The notes: generated from the sequence alone by a model not told the origin. Shown: positions 9,380-17,403, counted from the first letter of the stretch. The stretch is 19,356 nucleotides of DNA from Lachnospiraceae bacterium UBA7480 (GCA_002479655.1 DLOQ01000056.1:1-19356); one strand, 5' to 3'. Numbers and translations: made by a program.

Positions 9380-10093
9380 ATGAAAAATCAGTATTTTGGG
9401 GATATTGGAGATTATGGAAAATATGGTTTGCTGCGTTTCTTAGCTGAACGGGGTGTCAAAATTGGAGTTAATTGGTATCTGACACCGGACGATGGCAGTA
9501 ATGACGGTAAAATTCTTGGTTATTTGAAAAATAAAAAGGACCGGCAGCATGATCCGGAGTTATTTGATTTTATAGGTAAAAAAATTGAAGCGGGAGTACG
9601 AAGTGTGTCCTTTGTTGAAGAATACAGCATTGTTCCGGGAGCTTCTTATTACAATGAAACGGTGGGCGTTCCTAATAGGACAATTTGGCATCAACAAGGG
9701 CTTAAAAGGTTTGCTGATAGGGAACTTGTGTTTTGTGATCCGGATAATGGTACGATTGGGAAAAAAAGTATCAACTCTAAGGGCGCAGACAAGTATATAG
9801 CACCATTAGAGATTGCAGATTATTATAATCAGGGGCAAAATGTGGTGTATTATTGCCAAAGGGCAAGAAGAACCAATGAAGCATGGCTGGAAACAAAAAC
9901 AGAAATGAAAAGGTATTTGCCCAATGCAAATATCTATGTGCTGACTTTTCACAGAGGAACACAGCGTTCCTATGTTTTTGTATTGCACCCAGAAGATTAT
10001 TCTCGTTATACTGAGCTTTTTGCGGAATTTGAGCAAAGTAGTTGGTTTTTGGGTGGACTTTTTACAGCAGAACTCGTAGAAAGTGAAAATTAA
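9380..10093 (+). CDS. Unrecognised protein with methyltransferase-like DPDNG motif
   Basis: The 237-residue protein has no family I can name with confidence. It starts with KNQYFGDIGDYGKYGLLRF. Later it has VFCDPDNG at 117-124, where a hydrophobic strand leads into D-P-D-N. The placement resembles motif IV (DPP[YF]) of Rossmann-fold nucleic-acid methyltransferases and of proteins related to RlmJ or TcmP. A strand and loop follow at about 187-202, LTFHRGTQRSYVFVLH. I see no glycine-rich SAM-binding motif, so an enzyme that has lost SAM, or a nuclease with a related layout, is also possible. GGAG precedes the ATG, and the gap from the helicase is 37 bases, so it could be the fourth gene of that module or the first gene of the next block. 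No membrane segment is seen. Confidence 0.6.
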   Translation: MKNQYFGDIGDYGKYGLLRFLAERGVKIGVNWYLTPDDGSNDGKILGYLKNKKDRQHDPELFDFIGKKIEAGVRSVSFVEEYSIVPGASYYNETVGVPNRTIWHQQGLKRFADRELVFCDPDNGTIGKKSINSKGADKYIAPLEIADYYNQGQNVVYYCQRARRTNEAWLETKTEMKRYLPNANIYVLTFHRGTQRSYVFVLHPEDYSRYTELFAEFEQSSWFLGGLFTAELVESEN

Positions 10094-10117
10094 AATGTGG
10101 TTGTGGAGGGATATCGA

Positions 10118-11581
10118 ATGGTAAATGGCTTTGATATTGCGACAGTAAACAAAGAATTGCAGGAAGTGTATAAGAAGTGGTGGCTGCAGGTTAATATTGT
10201 AGCTCCAGAGTTGTTTGGCGACAAAGATTATTCAAATCCATATTATATTGGGATTCCTATGCGATGGTATTCCTCTAATGTCCGTATAATGATAGTTGGG
10301 GAACAAGGTTTTGGGTATGAAGGCAATGGTAAAGAGGACGGAATTGCCTTTAAGGATATACCCAAACTGCAAGCTCGCAATGTGGATCAATTTAACTATG
10401 AGACAGAAAACCCACACGAAGGACAACACCCATTCTGGGATAGAGCAAGAAAAGTAAGAGATTTGGGCTATCCATGCACATGGACTTTTATTGACAAGAT
10501 ATGTTGGAGGCGGGATCGACGCAGCAAACTCTCTGATGATATGAGAAATAAGCTACATTCGGTTGATATAAGGGTACTTGCCGAGGAAATAAGAATATTG
10601 AAGCCGACACATGTTTTCTTTTTTGGGTGGCATGGTACATCTATAAAGCATGAACTACCTGAAATTAGCAAAAAACTATATCCTAATGGAGAGTGGGACG
10701 ATAGCATTTGGGAGAATTACTATTGTTTTGAAGAGCAAGATGGGATAAAGTTCTTATTCTCTTACAGCCCGCATAGTCCGTATTGGAAAGATAAACCGGC
10801 AGACTACGAAGAAAGGCTGATGGCGGAGTTTACAAAGTCTGTGGGAGGGAAGAACCCTAACCCGCCTGTCAAAGATAATAGACAGAAAAAGGGAAATGTT
10901 GATAAGCTAGATGAGATTAAAAGACTGCCTGATATACAAGGATTCAGGAAATCTTGTATTACTATTATGACAATATGGATTATTGTCTCAATAGTGTTGC
11001 TGATCATAATACCTCCTGTTGGAATTATAGGCTTAGTATTAGCGCCTGTTTTGGGACTTCTGAATTGGCTGGGATATAGGGGAAAGATTAAAAATTATGT
11101 TAAAAACCCTCATTTAATTGAGGAATGTCGCAACCGAGCAAATAGTATCAATACTGCTAATATAAATAATTCAAATGCGCCTAGAACGAATAAGGTCCAG
11201 AGAGCTGCGGTTAATGCAGCAGCAAGCTATGGAGTTGGAAAAGTAACACAGACTGCCATAAAGCAGACGAATACATATAAGAATCTTGCGAGAAATCCAT
11301 ATACCGAGAAGAATAATGTAAATACAAATTCTCGTCAGACGAATAGTAGAACGCAACATGAATATAACATTGAGTATCGACTTCAGGTATGCGCCACCTG
11401 CGAGCATTGGTGTGGCGAACGCAAGTCTAATTATAAGAGTAATGGGACAGGTGTTAAGTGTTCCTCTGCAAAAGTGACAGGTCAATGCAAAAAACCGGTA
11501 GCAGGAAGAAGAGCTACTCAGGCTAACAATAGCGGTGTTGGTTGCAAGAATTATTTAAGATGGAGCGCTTTGAAGAAATAA
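10118..11581 (+). CDS. Possible uracil-DNA-glycosylase-like domain fused to membrane hairpin and Cys-rich tail
   Basis: Three parts can be seen in this 487-residue protein. Residues 1 to about 245 look like an alpha/beta domain: a strand [13 protein letters not shown] at 55-67, a strand [10 protein letters not shown] at 164-173, and [10 protein letters not shown] at 214-223. The order IMIVGEQ...FFFGW...SPHSP recalls the uracil-DNA glycosylase superfamily, where a late H-P-S/H-S-P segment touches DNA. This match is weak and rests on pattern only. Residues about 281-316 are strongly hydrophobic and interrupted by PP, forming one or two membrane segments. The C-terminus has six cysteines at 425, 428, 432, 448, 457 and 476, starting CATCEHWC, which may bind metal. 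An asparagine/threonine-rich linker joins the last two parts. The start at 10118 is supported by GGAGGG 7 bases upstream; the GTG at 10097 has no such site. Confidence 0.5.
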   Translation: MVNGFDIATVNKELQEVYKKWWLQVNIVAPELFGDKDYSNPYYIGIPMRWYSSNVRIMIVGEQGFGYEGNGKEDGIAFKDIPKLQARNVDQFNYETENPHEGQHPFWDRARKVRDLGYPCTWTFIDKICWRRDRRSKLSDDMRNKLHSVDIRVLAEEIRILKPTHVFFFGWHGTSIKHELPEISKKLYPNGEWDDSIWENYYCFEEQDGIKFLFSYSPHSPYWKDKPADYEERLMAEFTKSVGGKNPNPPVKDNRQKKGNVDKLDEIKRLPDIQGFRKSCITIMTIWIIVSIVLLIIIPPVGIIGLVLAPVLGLLNWLGYRGKIKNYVKNPHLIEECRNRANSINTANINNSNAPRTNKVQRAAVNAAASYGVGKVTQTAIKQTNTYKNLARNPYTEKNNVNTNSRQTNSRTQHEYNIEYRLQVCATCEHWCGERKSNYKSNGTGVKCSSAKVTGQCKKPVAGRRATQANNSGVGCKNYLRWSALKK

Positions 11582-11594
11582 CAAGGAGGGTGCT

Positions 11595-13244
11595 ATGGAA
11601 ATTAAAGAGAAAATTGAAATATATAGGAGCTTGTTGAATAATGGTTCTGGCAGAGTGAAGCCATTTTATGAGGCGCTTGAAAAAACTGGCGACATGAAAT
11701 TTGATTATACTGAATATGCGATTTCTGCTCCGGTAAATTGTAACGAAGAATTAAAAAGAGTAGAAAATGTGGATTATGACATTTGCTGTGCCATAATGAC
11801 AATGTTGCTGCGGGAAGATCATTTTGATAATGGTTCATTTGAGAGACGATACAGAGAGGGACAAGTATTGCCGGTCTTAAAGCGCATGATTGAGATGCTT
11901 GAGGGGCAGGATAGAGGAGACTGCGGTGTAATAGAGTGCATTAAAGGGGATATTACAAAGAATATCAATGTATCCGCTATTGCAAATGCGGCAAATTGTA
12001 GTTTGCTTGGCGGCGGTGGGGTTGATGGAGCAATTCATAGGGCAGCCGGCAAAGAATTACTAGAGGAGTGTAAGAAATTAGGCGGTTGTGAGACTGGAAG
12101 AGCAAAGATTACAAAAGCGTACAATTTGCCCTGCCGGTATGTCATTCATACTGTCGGACCTGTGTGGAGAGGTGGAGAGCAAAATGAAGAGAAACTTTTG
12201 CGTGAATGTTATCTCAATTCTTTAGGGATAGCGATGGAGAATGGGATCCGTTCTGTGGCGTTTCCGTCCATTTCAACGGGAGTTTACGCATTTCCGGTAG
12301 ATAAGGCGGCTAAAATAGCAGTACAAACCGTCCATAGGTTTCTTGCTGAACACCAAGGGAAATTTGATAAGATTGTATGGGTACTGTTTGATGATAGCAC
12401 ATATCATACTTATCTGGAAGCGTGTGCTGGGCTTTGTTCTTCCCAAACTGCAACCGGGGAACCCGGAAAGAAGAAAGTGATAGGCTTCTATTCAGAAGAT
12501 GATCCAGATACCGGCTGTTTCAGTAATTGGTATCGGGCTGAGTTTGATTATGCCGGAGTGCATTATTTATCTGCCGAGCAATACATGATGGCACATAAGG
12601 CAAAGGTATTCAGAGATTGGGAAACCTATGACCAGATTATGAAATCTTCTGATTTGAAAGAGATTAAGACATTAGGTAGGCATGTGAGAGAGTATGATGA
12701 TACTTTGTGGTCGAGTATTCGACAGCATATTATGCGGCGGGGGATTCGTGCAAAATTTCAGCAAAATACGGATATAAGGCTCAAACTGATGAAAACGGAG
12801 TATTCCGTTTTGGCTGAATGTGCTGAAAAAGATTCTATCTGGGGAATCGGGTTACCGGTTAATGATGAAAGAGTGCAGGATTTTTCGCAATGGCGTGGTC
12901 AGAACCTTTTAGGTAAAGTGCTTATGCAGGTCAGGGCGGATATGTTTAGTTGGAGTGTTATGCCCGGTGATTATGAAGAAGCTATGGAGGAACCGGCAAA
13001 TACCCTTTGGAAGATGACGGTCGGAGAACTGAGGCAGCTTCCATTGGTCGGGGAAGCGGTAAATATTTATTTGGAGATTGTCAAGTATAACTGCGGAAGT
13101 AGCACTATTAATGATATTATGAATGTCTCTATGGAGAATATCGAACAAAGCATGAGATATAATACCGGTGGCGGACTTCCAATAGCGGAGTTTTACGAAA
13201 CGAAGCAGGAAATCTATGATTTTGTGAAGCATGAGTGTCTATAA
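11595..13244 (+). CDS. DUF6508-like + macro domain + NADAR domain fusion (ADP-ribose removal)
   Basis: The 549-residue protein joins several domains. Residues 1-105 resemble DUF6508 ([12 protein letters not shown] at 66-77, then [12 protein letters not shown]). Residues about 112-280 are a macro domain of the MacroD type. The diagnostic motifs are [31 protein letters not shown] at 131-152 in the ADP-ribose site, HTVGPVW and [10 protein letters not shown]. Residues about 295-455 are a NADAR (YbiA-like) domain: [32 protein letters not shown] and WGIGL. The last 95 residues include a helix-hairpin-like [12 protein letters not shown] segment. Macro domains hydrolyse ADP-ribose links, and NADAR domains are known to remove ADP-ribose from guanine in DNA. 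The protein therefore looks like a dual ADP-ribosyl eraser. No DarT-type transferase is in the window, so its partner is unknown. AAGGAGG lies before the ATG, 13 bases after the previous gene. Confidence 0.88.
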   Translation: MEIKEKIEIYRSLLNNGSGRVKPFYEALEKTGDMKFDYTEYAISAPVNCNEELKRVENVDYDICCAIMTMLLREDHFDNGSFERRYREGQVLPVLKRMIEMLEGQDRGDCGVIECIKGDITKNINVSAIANAANCSLLGGGGVDGAIHRAAGKELLEECKKLGGCETGRAKITKAYNLPCRYVIHTVGPVWRGGEQNEEKLLRECYLNSLGIAMENGIRSVAFPSISTGVYAFPVDKAAKIAVQTVHRFLAEHQGKFDKIVWVLFDDSTYHTYLEACAGLCSSQTATGEPGKKKVIGFYSEDDPDTGCFSNWYRAEFDYAGVHYLSAEQYMMAHKAKVFRDWETYDQIMKSSDLKEIKTLGRHVREYDDTLWSSIRQHIMRRGIRAKFQQNTDIRLKLMKTEYSVLAECAEKDSIWGIGLPVNDERVQDFSQWRGQNLLGKVLMQVRADMFSWSVMPGDYEEAMEEPANTLWKMTVGELRQLPLVGEAVNIYLEIVKYNCGSSTINDIMNVSMENIEQSMRYNTGGGLPIAEFYETKQEIYDFVKHECL

Positions 13245-13264
13245 GGAGAGAATTGGGGGACAAC

Positions 13265-13465
13265 ATGATACCAGATCATAACCATGATGGAAAAATTGAC
13301 AGATATGATTTAGAATTGGAAGAAATCTTCATGGAAGAGGACGAAAAAGCCATGGAAGAAGCTGCTAAAGGCTCAGCGAGGTATGACGCATGGGCATTTA
13401 TCATCGTCTTAGGTATTATGCTGATATTTTTTTTATTTTTTGGTTATAAGTTTGGCATTCACTAA
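13265..13465 (+). CDS. Small membrane protein with EF-hand-like loop
   Basis: I place the start at the ATG at 13265 because GGGGGA lies 4 bases before it. The ATG at 13235 overlaps the previous gene and lacks a clear site. The product is 66 residues. Near the N-terminus, DHNHDGKIDRYDLE matches the calcium loop pattern D-x-N-x-D-G-x-I-D-x-x-D of EF-hand and dockerin-like repeats, with aspartate rather than glutamate at position 12. An acidic stretch follows. The last third, AWAFIIVLGIMLIFFLFF, is one membrane segment, followed by a short basic end. No signal peptide or enzyme motif is present. It lies between two genes of the defence run at 20 and 41 bases. I do not know its role; calcium or metal binding is an inference from one loop. 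Confidence 0.65.
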   Translation: MIPDHNHDGKIDRYDLELEEIFMEEDEKAMEEAAKGSARYDAWAFIIVLGIMLIFFLFFGYKFGIH

Positions 13466-13506
13466 AGTCGAAGCTCTATTCAATATTGGGTTTGGGAGGT
13501 ATATAA

Positions 13507-14967
13507 ATGACAGGAAAAGAACAAAAAATGATGCAATTCTATATGCAATGTTTGGAAAAAGGCTATGTGGATATGAACGATGATACCCAAAGCCTTAAAG
13601 CCAAGGTTATTGCTACGGATTTAGGCTTGAAGTATGGAGATATTGTAAAATTCTTTGAGAAAGCAAAGCAAGTATATGATGAAGAAAAGGCTGAGTCTGA
13701 AAGAAAAGCTGTTGATGGGGAAAACCTTTTTTCTGTTATCCTAGTTGGAGGAACTAAATTACATGTTTTTTTGCGCCCGGATAAGTCTGTTTATTATACT
13801 GAAGAAGGTAGCGCAAAGAAATATGAAGGTATAGATTTTTCGGTAAATGCAGGTGGGGTGGTAAACTATTCCTATAATCCATCAAAAATAATATATACGG
13901 GTGCTTCATCAGGTGGAATACACATGGGAGGTTTACATCAAACAGAAGCCTCCTATACTGTGAAAACCAATAAAACCGGAAGAGGCGATGTAATAGCTAT
14001 TCTTGAAAGAGGAGAGAATAAGATTGTGGAAAAGGTGGAAATTGCCTCACCGTATGTAGAGATATTTAAGAGACATAAATGGGTAAAAGGATCTGGAGGT
14101 GTGGTTTCTTGTAATACCGGTTCATTGGCTGATAGTATAATGGCGAAAACAGCAATTACATCTAATGCTGGATATGGAGATAAAATGACCATGCTTTCTC
14201 AAGCAGTAGATAATTTGAGATTGCCGGTTGATGATTGTAAAGAGATAGCTGATTTATTAAACAGCATAATTAAGCAAGATTTTCCTCCGAAAGATGATGA
14301 AGTGTATGAAGAAGCGGACAGATTATCAAAGCATAAGGATTCTTATTCGCTGAAAATAGCTGCTGATATTTTTGCGGAGTTGGGAAATTATAAAGATTCT
14401 GCTGTACGGGCTAAGAAATTGCAGACTGAGTTTGAAGATGTGCTTCAAAATGAAAAAGAGCAGGCTATTCTTCAACGAGAAAATAATGATAAGAAGAGAA
14501 GGCAGGTAATAAAAGCTACTATTCCAGTTATTGCAATCTTTATAGTGATTGGTGTAATTTTTGCGATTATATACACTAACAAGAAGAAAGAAAAGGAAAG
14601 ATATTATGCAGATTATTTAATTGATGCGACATACTACTATGTGATTACTGATGAAGAAAAGCTGAATAGTCATATAGAAGATGGTACACTTGCGGATTAT
14701 ATTTCGGAGTGTTCCGTACTTAAAGATCATACTTTTTATTTTGTTGATGAAAAAACTATGGAATGTAAAAATGGCGTTATGTCGATTATGAATGGGACTC
14801 ATAAATGGGGTTTTTCTGATGTGAGTGATAATCGAGTAGTCATATCGTTTTGTGGAGAGGACTATATATTCATAGTTGACCAAGATCTGAGGTTGTTGCG
14901 GCGTATCAATGATGATATTAGCGATGTTAGAGTATATTTTACCGATGAACAAATTGCAAATAAATAA
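13507..14967 (+). CDS. Single-pass membrane protein of unknown function
   Basis: I do not recognise this 486-residue protein. The N-terminus has a short helical domain (residues 1-65) with KVIATDLGLKYGDIVKFF, which looks like a small winged- or three-helix unit. Residues about 74-205 are beta-rich with many glycines (SVILVGGTKLHVFLRPDK). Residues about 240-310 are helical, with a TPR-like piece KIAADIFAELGNYKDSAVRA. A single membrane segment lies at about 336-357 and is preceded by KKRR and followed by KKKEK. About 125 residues lie after it. The basic residues on both sides leave the orientation unclear, but most of the mass precedes the membrane segment and no signal peptide is seen. GGGAGG precedes the ATG. 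The context suggests a membrane partner for the neighbouring genes, which is inference only. Confidence 0.7.
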   Translation: MTGKEQKMMQFYMQCLEKGYVDMNDDTQSLKAKVIATDLGLKYGDIVKFFEKAKQVYDEEKAESERKAVDGENLFSVILVGGTKLHVFLRPDKSVYYTEEGSAKKYEGIDFSVNAGGVVNYSYNPSKIIYTGASSGGIHMGGLHQTEASYTVKTNKTGRGDVIAILERGENKIVEKVEIASPYVEIFKRHKWVKGSGGVVSCNTGSLADSIMAKTAITSNAGYGDKMTMLSQAVDNLRLPVDDCKEIADLLNSIIKQDFPPKDDEVYEEADRLSKHKDSYSLKIAADIFAELGNYKDSAVRAKKLQTEFEDVLQNEKEQAILQRENNDKKRRQVIKATIPVIAIFIVIGVIFAIIYTNKKKEKERYYADYLIDATYYYVITDEEKLNSHIEDGTLADYISECSVLKDHTFYFVDEKTMECKNGVMSIMNGTHKWGFSDVSDNRVVISFCGEDYIFIVDQDLRLLRRINDDISDVRVYFTDEQIANK

Positions 14968-14985
14968 TATCTTTAGGAGAAGTGT

Positions 14986-15306
14986 ATGCTCATAAGACAT
15001 AAGGAACCGAATAAAGAGCTTAATCCGGAGTGGTGGATTATGGAAGGGTTGGAACTTCTCCCTACTGAAAAGGCACCCGATTGGTTGAAAGCTGAATATG
15101 AGGACTATCTGAAAGAAAAAGAGGAGTACAATGAGTGCCGGAAGAAAATAAACGGAGAATTTGATATGCTACCACCGTTAAATCCTATTTTTGGTAGAAT
15201 GTCTAAGGAGCAGAAGAAGGCGTACATGGAGGAAAAAGGGCGGCTCTTGGGCTTGAAACCGATAAATTGGGACGAATTGGGAAATCAATCCTCAGAGAAG
15301 CAGTAA
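14986..15306 (+). CDS. Small hypothetical protein, last gene of the defence run
   Basis: The 106-residue product is charged and rich in lysine and glutamate. It has ELNPEWWIMEGLELLP near the N-terminus and a predicted helix EYEDYLKEKEEYNECRKK in the middle. A second basic helix, MSKEQKKAYMEEKGRL, follows. I see no membrane segment, signal peptide or catalytic motif, and I do not recognise the family. AGGAG lies about 7 bases before the ATG, and the gap from the previous gene is 18 bases, so it is probably cotranscribed. No terminator follows. The next sequence is the LexA-controlled promoter, so readthrough into that gene is possible. Confidence 0.6.
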   Translation: MLIRHKEPNKELNPEWWIMEGLELLPTEKAPDWLKAEYEDYLKEKEEYNECRKKINGEFDMLPPLNPIFGRMSKEQKKAYMEEKGRLLGLKPINWDELGNQSSEKQ

Positions 15307-15343
15307 CGGTCGTTGGTAAATTATGAAAAATAAATAAAATCTA

Positions 15344-15372
15344 TTGCCAAAAGCGAACAAATGTTCTATTAT
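15344..15372 (+). promoter_or_regulatory. Sigma-A-type promoter of the small LexA-controlled gene
   Basis: TTGCCA (15344-15349) and TATTAT (15367-15372) are separated by exactly 17 bases. A second, perfect TATAAT at 15372-15377 overlaps the end of this -10 but leaves 22 bases to TTGCCA. The start codon at 15404 is about 30 bases downstream, with GAGGTGG between. The LexA box fills the spacer, so bound repressor would block polymerase. Confidence 0.7.
15355..15366 (+). promoter_or_regulatory. LexA (SOS) box
   Basis: GAACAAATGTTC is a perfect match to the Gram-positive LexA consensus GAAC-N4-GTTC, preceded by CG as in the longer CGAAC form. It sits between the -35 and -10 elements, the usual place for SOS repression. 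It predicts that the downstream gene is turned on by DNA damage. Confidence 0.8.
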
Positions 15373-15403
15373 ATAATCACTAATGATTCAGAGGTGGTTT
15401 AAT

Positions 15404-15694
15404 ATGGGAATGAGGCAAAAAGTTGATGTGATTTGTCAAAATTCTGTTGATGGAACATTGATTCCGATAAAGGTCCGTATGATTGACGAGGACGGTATTA
15501 CACAGCAGTTTGTAATCAAGAGTTATAAGGAAGTGGCAGCATTTACAGATGGATATACAATGCCTAATGAGGTTAAGATAAGCCCGAATTGTATGCAGAA
15601 GAAGTTTGAATGTAAAGTTCAGGTTATGGATCGTATGCAGAGTTTCTTCCTTATATTTAATAAGAATGATTTGACTTGGATGTTAATGACATAG
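15404..15694 (+). CDS. Small SOS-controlled protein of unknown function
   Basis: The 96-residue protein begins MGMRQKVDVICQNSVDGTLI and continues PIKVRMIDEDGITQQFVIKS. It is a compact, beta-rich, soluble protein with no membrane segment. From memory, similar small proteins sit near Y-family polymerase (UmuC-like) genes in clostridial mobile elements, but I cannot check this here. I moved the start from the ATG at 15383 to 15404, because GAGGTGG lies 6 bases before the latter. A LexA box lies in the promoter and a strong terminator directly follows the stop, so it is a one-gene SOS unit. No polymerase gene is in the window, so it may be a remnant of a larger operon or act alone. The role is unknown. 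Confidence 0.7.
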   Translation: MGMRQKVDVICQNSVDGTLIPIKVRMIDEDGITQQFVIKSYKEVAAFTDGYTMPNEVKISPNCMQKKFECKVQVMDRMQSFFLIFNKNDLTWMLMT

Positions 15695-15741
15695 CAGAAG
15701 GCGGCACAATGATTGATGAGTGCCCGCCTCCTGCTTTTTTT
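15694..15741 (+). terminator. Rho-independent terminator
   Basis: The hairpin has arms GCAG-A-AGGCGG-CAC and GTG-C-CCGCCT-C-CTGC, and it is followed by seven Ts (15735-15741). It starts on the last base of the stop codon of the SOS gene and runs into the stop codon of the convergent relaxase gene (15740-15742). It stops + strand transcription before it would read the relaxase gene antisense. On the minus strand no T-run follows the hairpin. Confidence 0.88.
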
Positions 15742-17113
15742 ATGAAATGGTTTGATCTTTTCTCTTGCGGTCTTGTTCCGGTGTCCCAAGATATTGCTCT
15801 AGGGTATCCAGTTTCTTTTGCAAGGCGGAGGCTTCTTTTTCAGCAGATTTATATGTTGCTTCAAAGTCTGCCTTTTGGGAAGCGAGCGCCTGATATTGGC
15901 TCTTTAATTTCTCGATATTTAATGTTTTAGGTTCGATACCGTATCTTTTTAGGATATTACAAGCTCCGTCATAAAGGGTAAGTTCTGTGTCGTGCCTGCG
16001 GAAATATGCTTCGGGATCCTTTGATTTCTCATATCTAACATGGAATATCCGATTTTTCTGATACTGCTCCGCATATTTTATGATTTCAGCCAGCTCTTTC
16101 ATTTCCTTTTGCGTGGAAACGAGAGAGGAACGGGCACTTTTTGCCAAGGACTTTTTCTGGGAGATTTTTTCGTCTAGTTCCTTAATTGAGTTAGCTTCGC
16201 TATACGCTGCTGCGGCAATCTTTAGATTTTCTATTGTTGCCCAATGCTGGAGTCCGGGACTGCTCTGGAACTTATCGGTTGAAGTATCAACCAGATTTCG
16301 GGAGGCATAATTTTTATCGGGTTTGAAGCTAGGTTTTGGCGGAGCGGTACGCTGCCTTTGTTTATCAACAATCCTATCCCGGATATCTTCTTTTGTGTAG
16401 CCTTTCCCAAAATTTTTTTCTGAACCTCTGGTCGCTCTGCCAACACCGGGCATTTCAAATTTGATGTATTTCGGTTCATTTTCTCCAAAATTTTCTCCGG
16501 TAACAATGTAGCCTTTTGATTTCATAAGGACAATAAACTCTTCATAAGATTGTGCGTCTTTTATAGAAGCGTCTATATCATCTTTCATTTGCTGTTTCCA
16601 AGAAGTCCCCTCTTTTTCTGCTTGCCATTGTTTGTGACTTTTTCCTCGTCTGCCACTCGGAATTACGATTGAAAGGTCATTCTCTTTGCAGAGTTCATCA
16701 GAAAGCTGCCGGATATGATAGTAGCTCTTTTTGCAATCGTGATATTTGGAATAATTGATATTATCAGCAGCGCAGAAGATAATATGGTTGTGTATATGCC
16801 CTCTGTCTATATGAGTGGTTACAATGTAATCATGCCTACCCTCAAGCAGACGATCGGCTAGTTCGACACCGATTTTATGAGCCTGCTTGTATTCAACTTC
16901 GCCGGGGGCAAATGATTGGATAAGATGAAACGCTTTGTTAGGATCTGCGCTCTCTGTATTGCCGAGGGCGTATCCGAAATCTATGGCTGCCGAAGCGGGA
17001 GTACACCCAAAGGCTGTGACTAAAATAGAATCATCTGTCTTGGCGGGGTTACAAATATAATCTATTGCTTTTTGGACGGTTGCTTTGATGCCATGGATTT
17101 TTGTAATTGCCAT
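15740..17113 (-). CDS. MobA/VirD2-type relaxase (mobilisation protein)
   Basis: The 457-residue relaxase nicks the origin of transfer and pilots the strand during conjugal mobilisation. The N-terminal domain has ATVQKAIDYICNPAKT with Tyr19 as the likely catalytic tyrosine (motif I). HLIQSFAPGE at 63-72 is the second conserved segment. HIDRGHIHNHIIF at 101-113 supplies the metal-binding histidines of motif III (H106, H108 and H110). This is the MOB-P layout found in clostridial mobilisable elements. The C-terminal half (about 290-450) is rich in lysine, glutamate and glutamine and probably forms coiled coil. The start at 17113 lies inside the mobC gene, overlapping it by 52 bases, so the two are one operon. 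No coupling protein or type IV secretion gene is in the window. Within this view the element would be mobilised by a helper. Confidence 0.93.
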   Translation of the reverse strand: MAITKIHGIKATVQKAIDYICNPAKTDDSILVTAFGCTPASAAIDFGYALGNTESADPNKAFHLIQSFAPGEVEYKQAHKIGVELADRLLEGRHDYIVTTHIDRGHIHNHIIFCAADNINYSKYHDCKKSYYHIRQLSDELCKENDLSIVIPSGRRGKSHKQWQAEKEGTSWKQQMKDDIDASIKDAQSYEEFIVLMKSKGYIVTGENFGENEPKYIKFEMPGVGRATRGSEKNFGKGYTKEDIRDRIVDKQRQRTAPPKPSFKPDKNYASRNLVDTSTDKFQSSPGLQHWATIENLKIAAAAYSEANSIKELDEKISQKKSLAKSARSSLVSTQKEMKELAEIIKYAEQYQKNRIFHVRYEKSKDPEAYFRRHDTELTLYDGACNILKRYGIEPKTLNIEKLKSQYQALASQKADFEATYKSAEKEASALQKKLDTLEQYLGTPEQDRKRKDQTIS

Positions 17114-17403
17114 ACTTCTTTCATCAGCTCCTTTATTTCTTTTACATCATTGTCGTACACACGACCGGTGGCGTTCATTCTCTTGGTAATTTGATTGATA
17201 TTGCTGCCGATCCGGGACAGAAGAGTATTGTGTTCCCGGAGATGTTCGTAGTCAATATCATAAACAAAACCATAGAGAATTAAATGCCTTATAAAAGCAG
17301 ACCGACTTTTTAGCCGGGACGCTTTGCACTTCTCATCGAGGATAATTTTTTCGTCCTCGCTGAGATAAATCAGAATGGGAATGGTGCGACTGCGCTTATT
17401 CAT
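17062..17403 (-). CDS. mobC: MobC relaxosome accessory protein
   Basis: The 113-residue protein begins MNKRSRTIPILIYLSEDEK, a short strand followed by helices, as in ribbon-helix-helix DNA-binding proteins. It carries LLSRIGSNINQITKRMNATG, the signature of the MobC family. MobC helps the relaxase open the origin of transfer. I chose the start at 17403, since AAGGAG lies about 10 bases upstream on this strand; the ATG at 17424 has no site. Its 3' end overlaps the relaxase gene by 52 bases. The hairpin-rich region directly upstream is its expected binding place. Confidence 0.9.
   Translation of the reverse strand: MNKRSRTIPILIYLSEDEKIILDEKCKASRLKSRSAFIRHLILYGFVYDIDYEHLREHNTLLSRIGSNINQITKRMNATGRVYDNDVKEIKELMKEVWQLQKSMASKQPSKKQ

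Noticed and set aside
11595..13244. DarTG toxin-antitoxin pair
   Set aside because: The macro and NADAR domains fit an antitoxin, but neither neighbour shows a DarT-like ADP-ribosyltransferase pattern.
13452..13480. Possible promoter TTGGCA-N17-TCTATT before the 13507 gene
   Set aside because: The -10 matches only 4 of 6 positions and the -35 lies inside the previous gene; too weak to call.
14617..15000. Minus-strand 127-codon ORF opposite the 13507 gene
   Set aside because: It lies antisense to the 3' end of a gene with a good ribosome binding site, and its isoleucine-rich composition is what the reverse of AT-rich coding DNA gives.
16231..16506. Second minus-strand ORF inside the relaxase gene
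   Set aside because: It is an alternative frame of the relaxase, whose own frame is continuous and has a clear family match.
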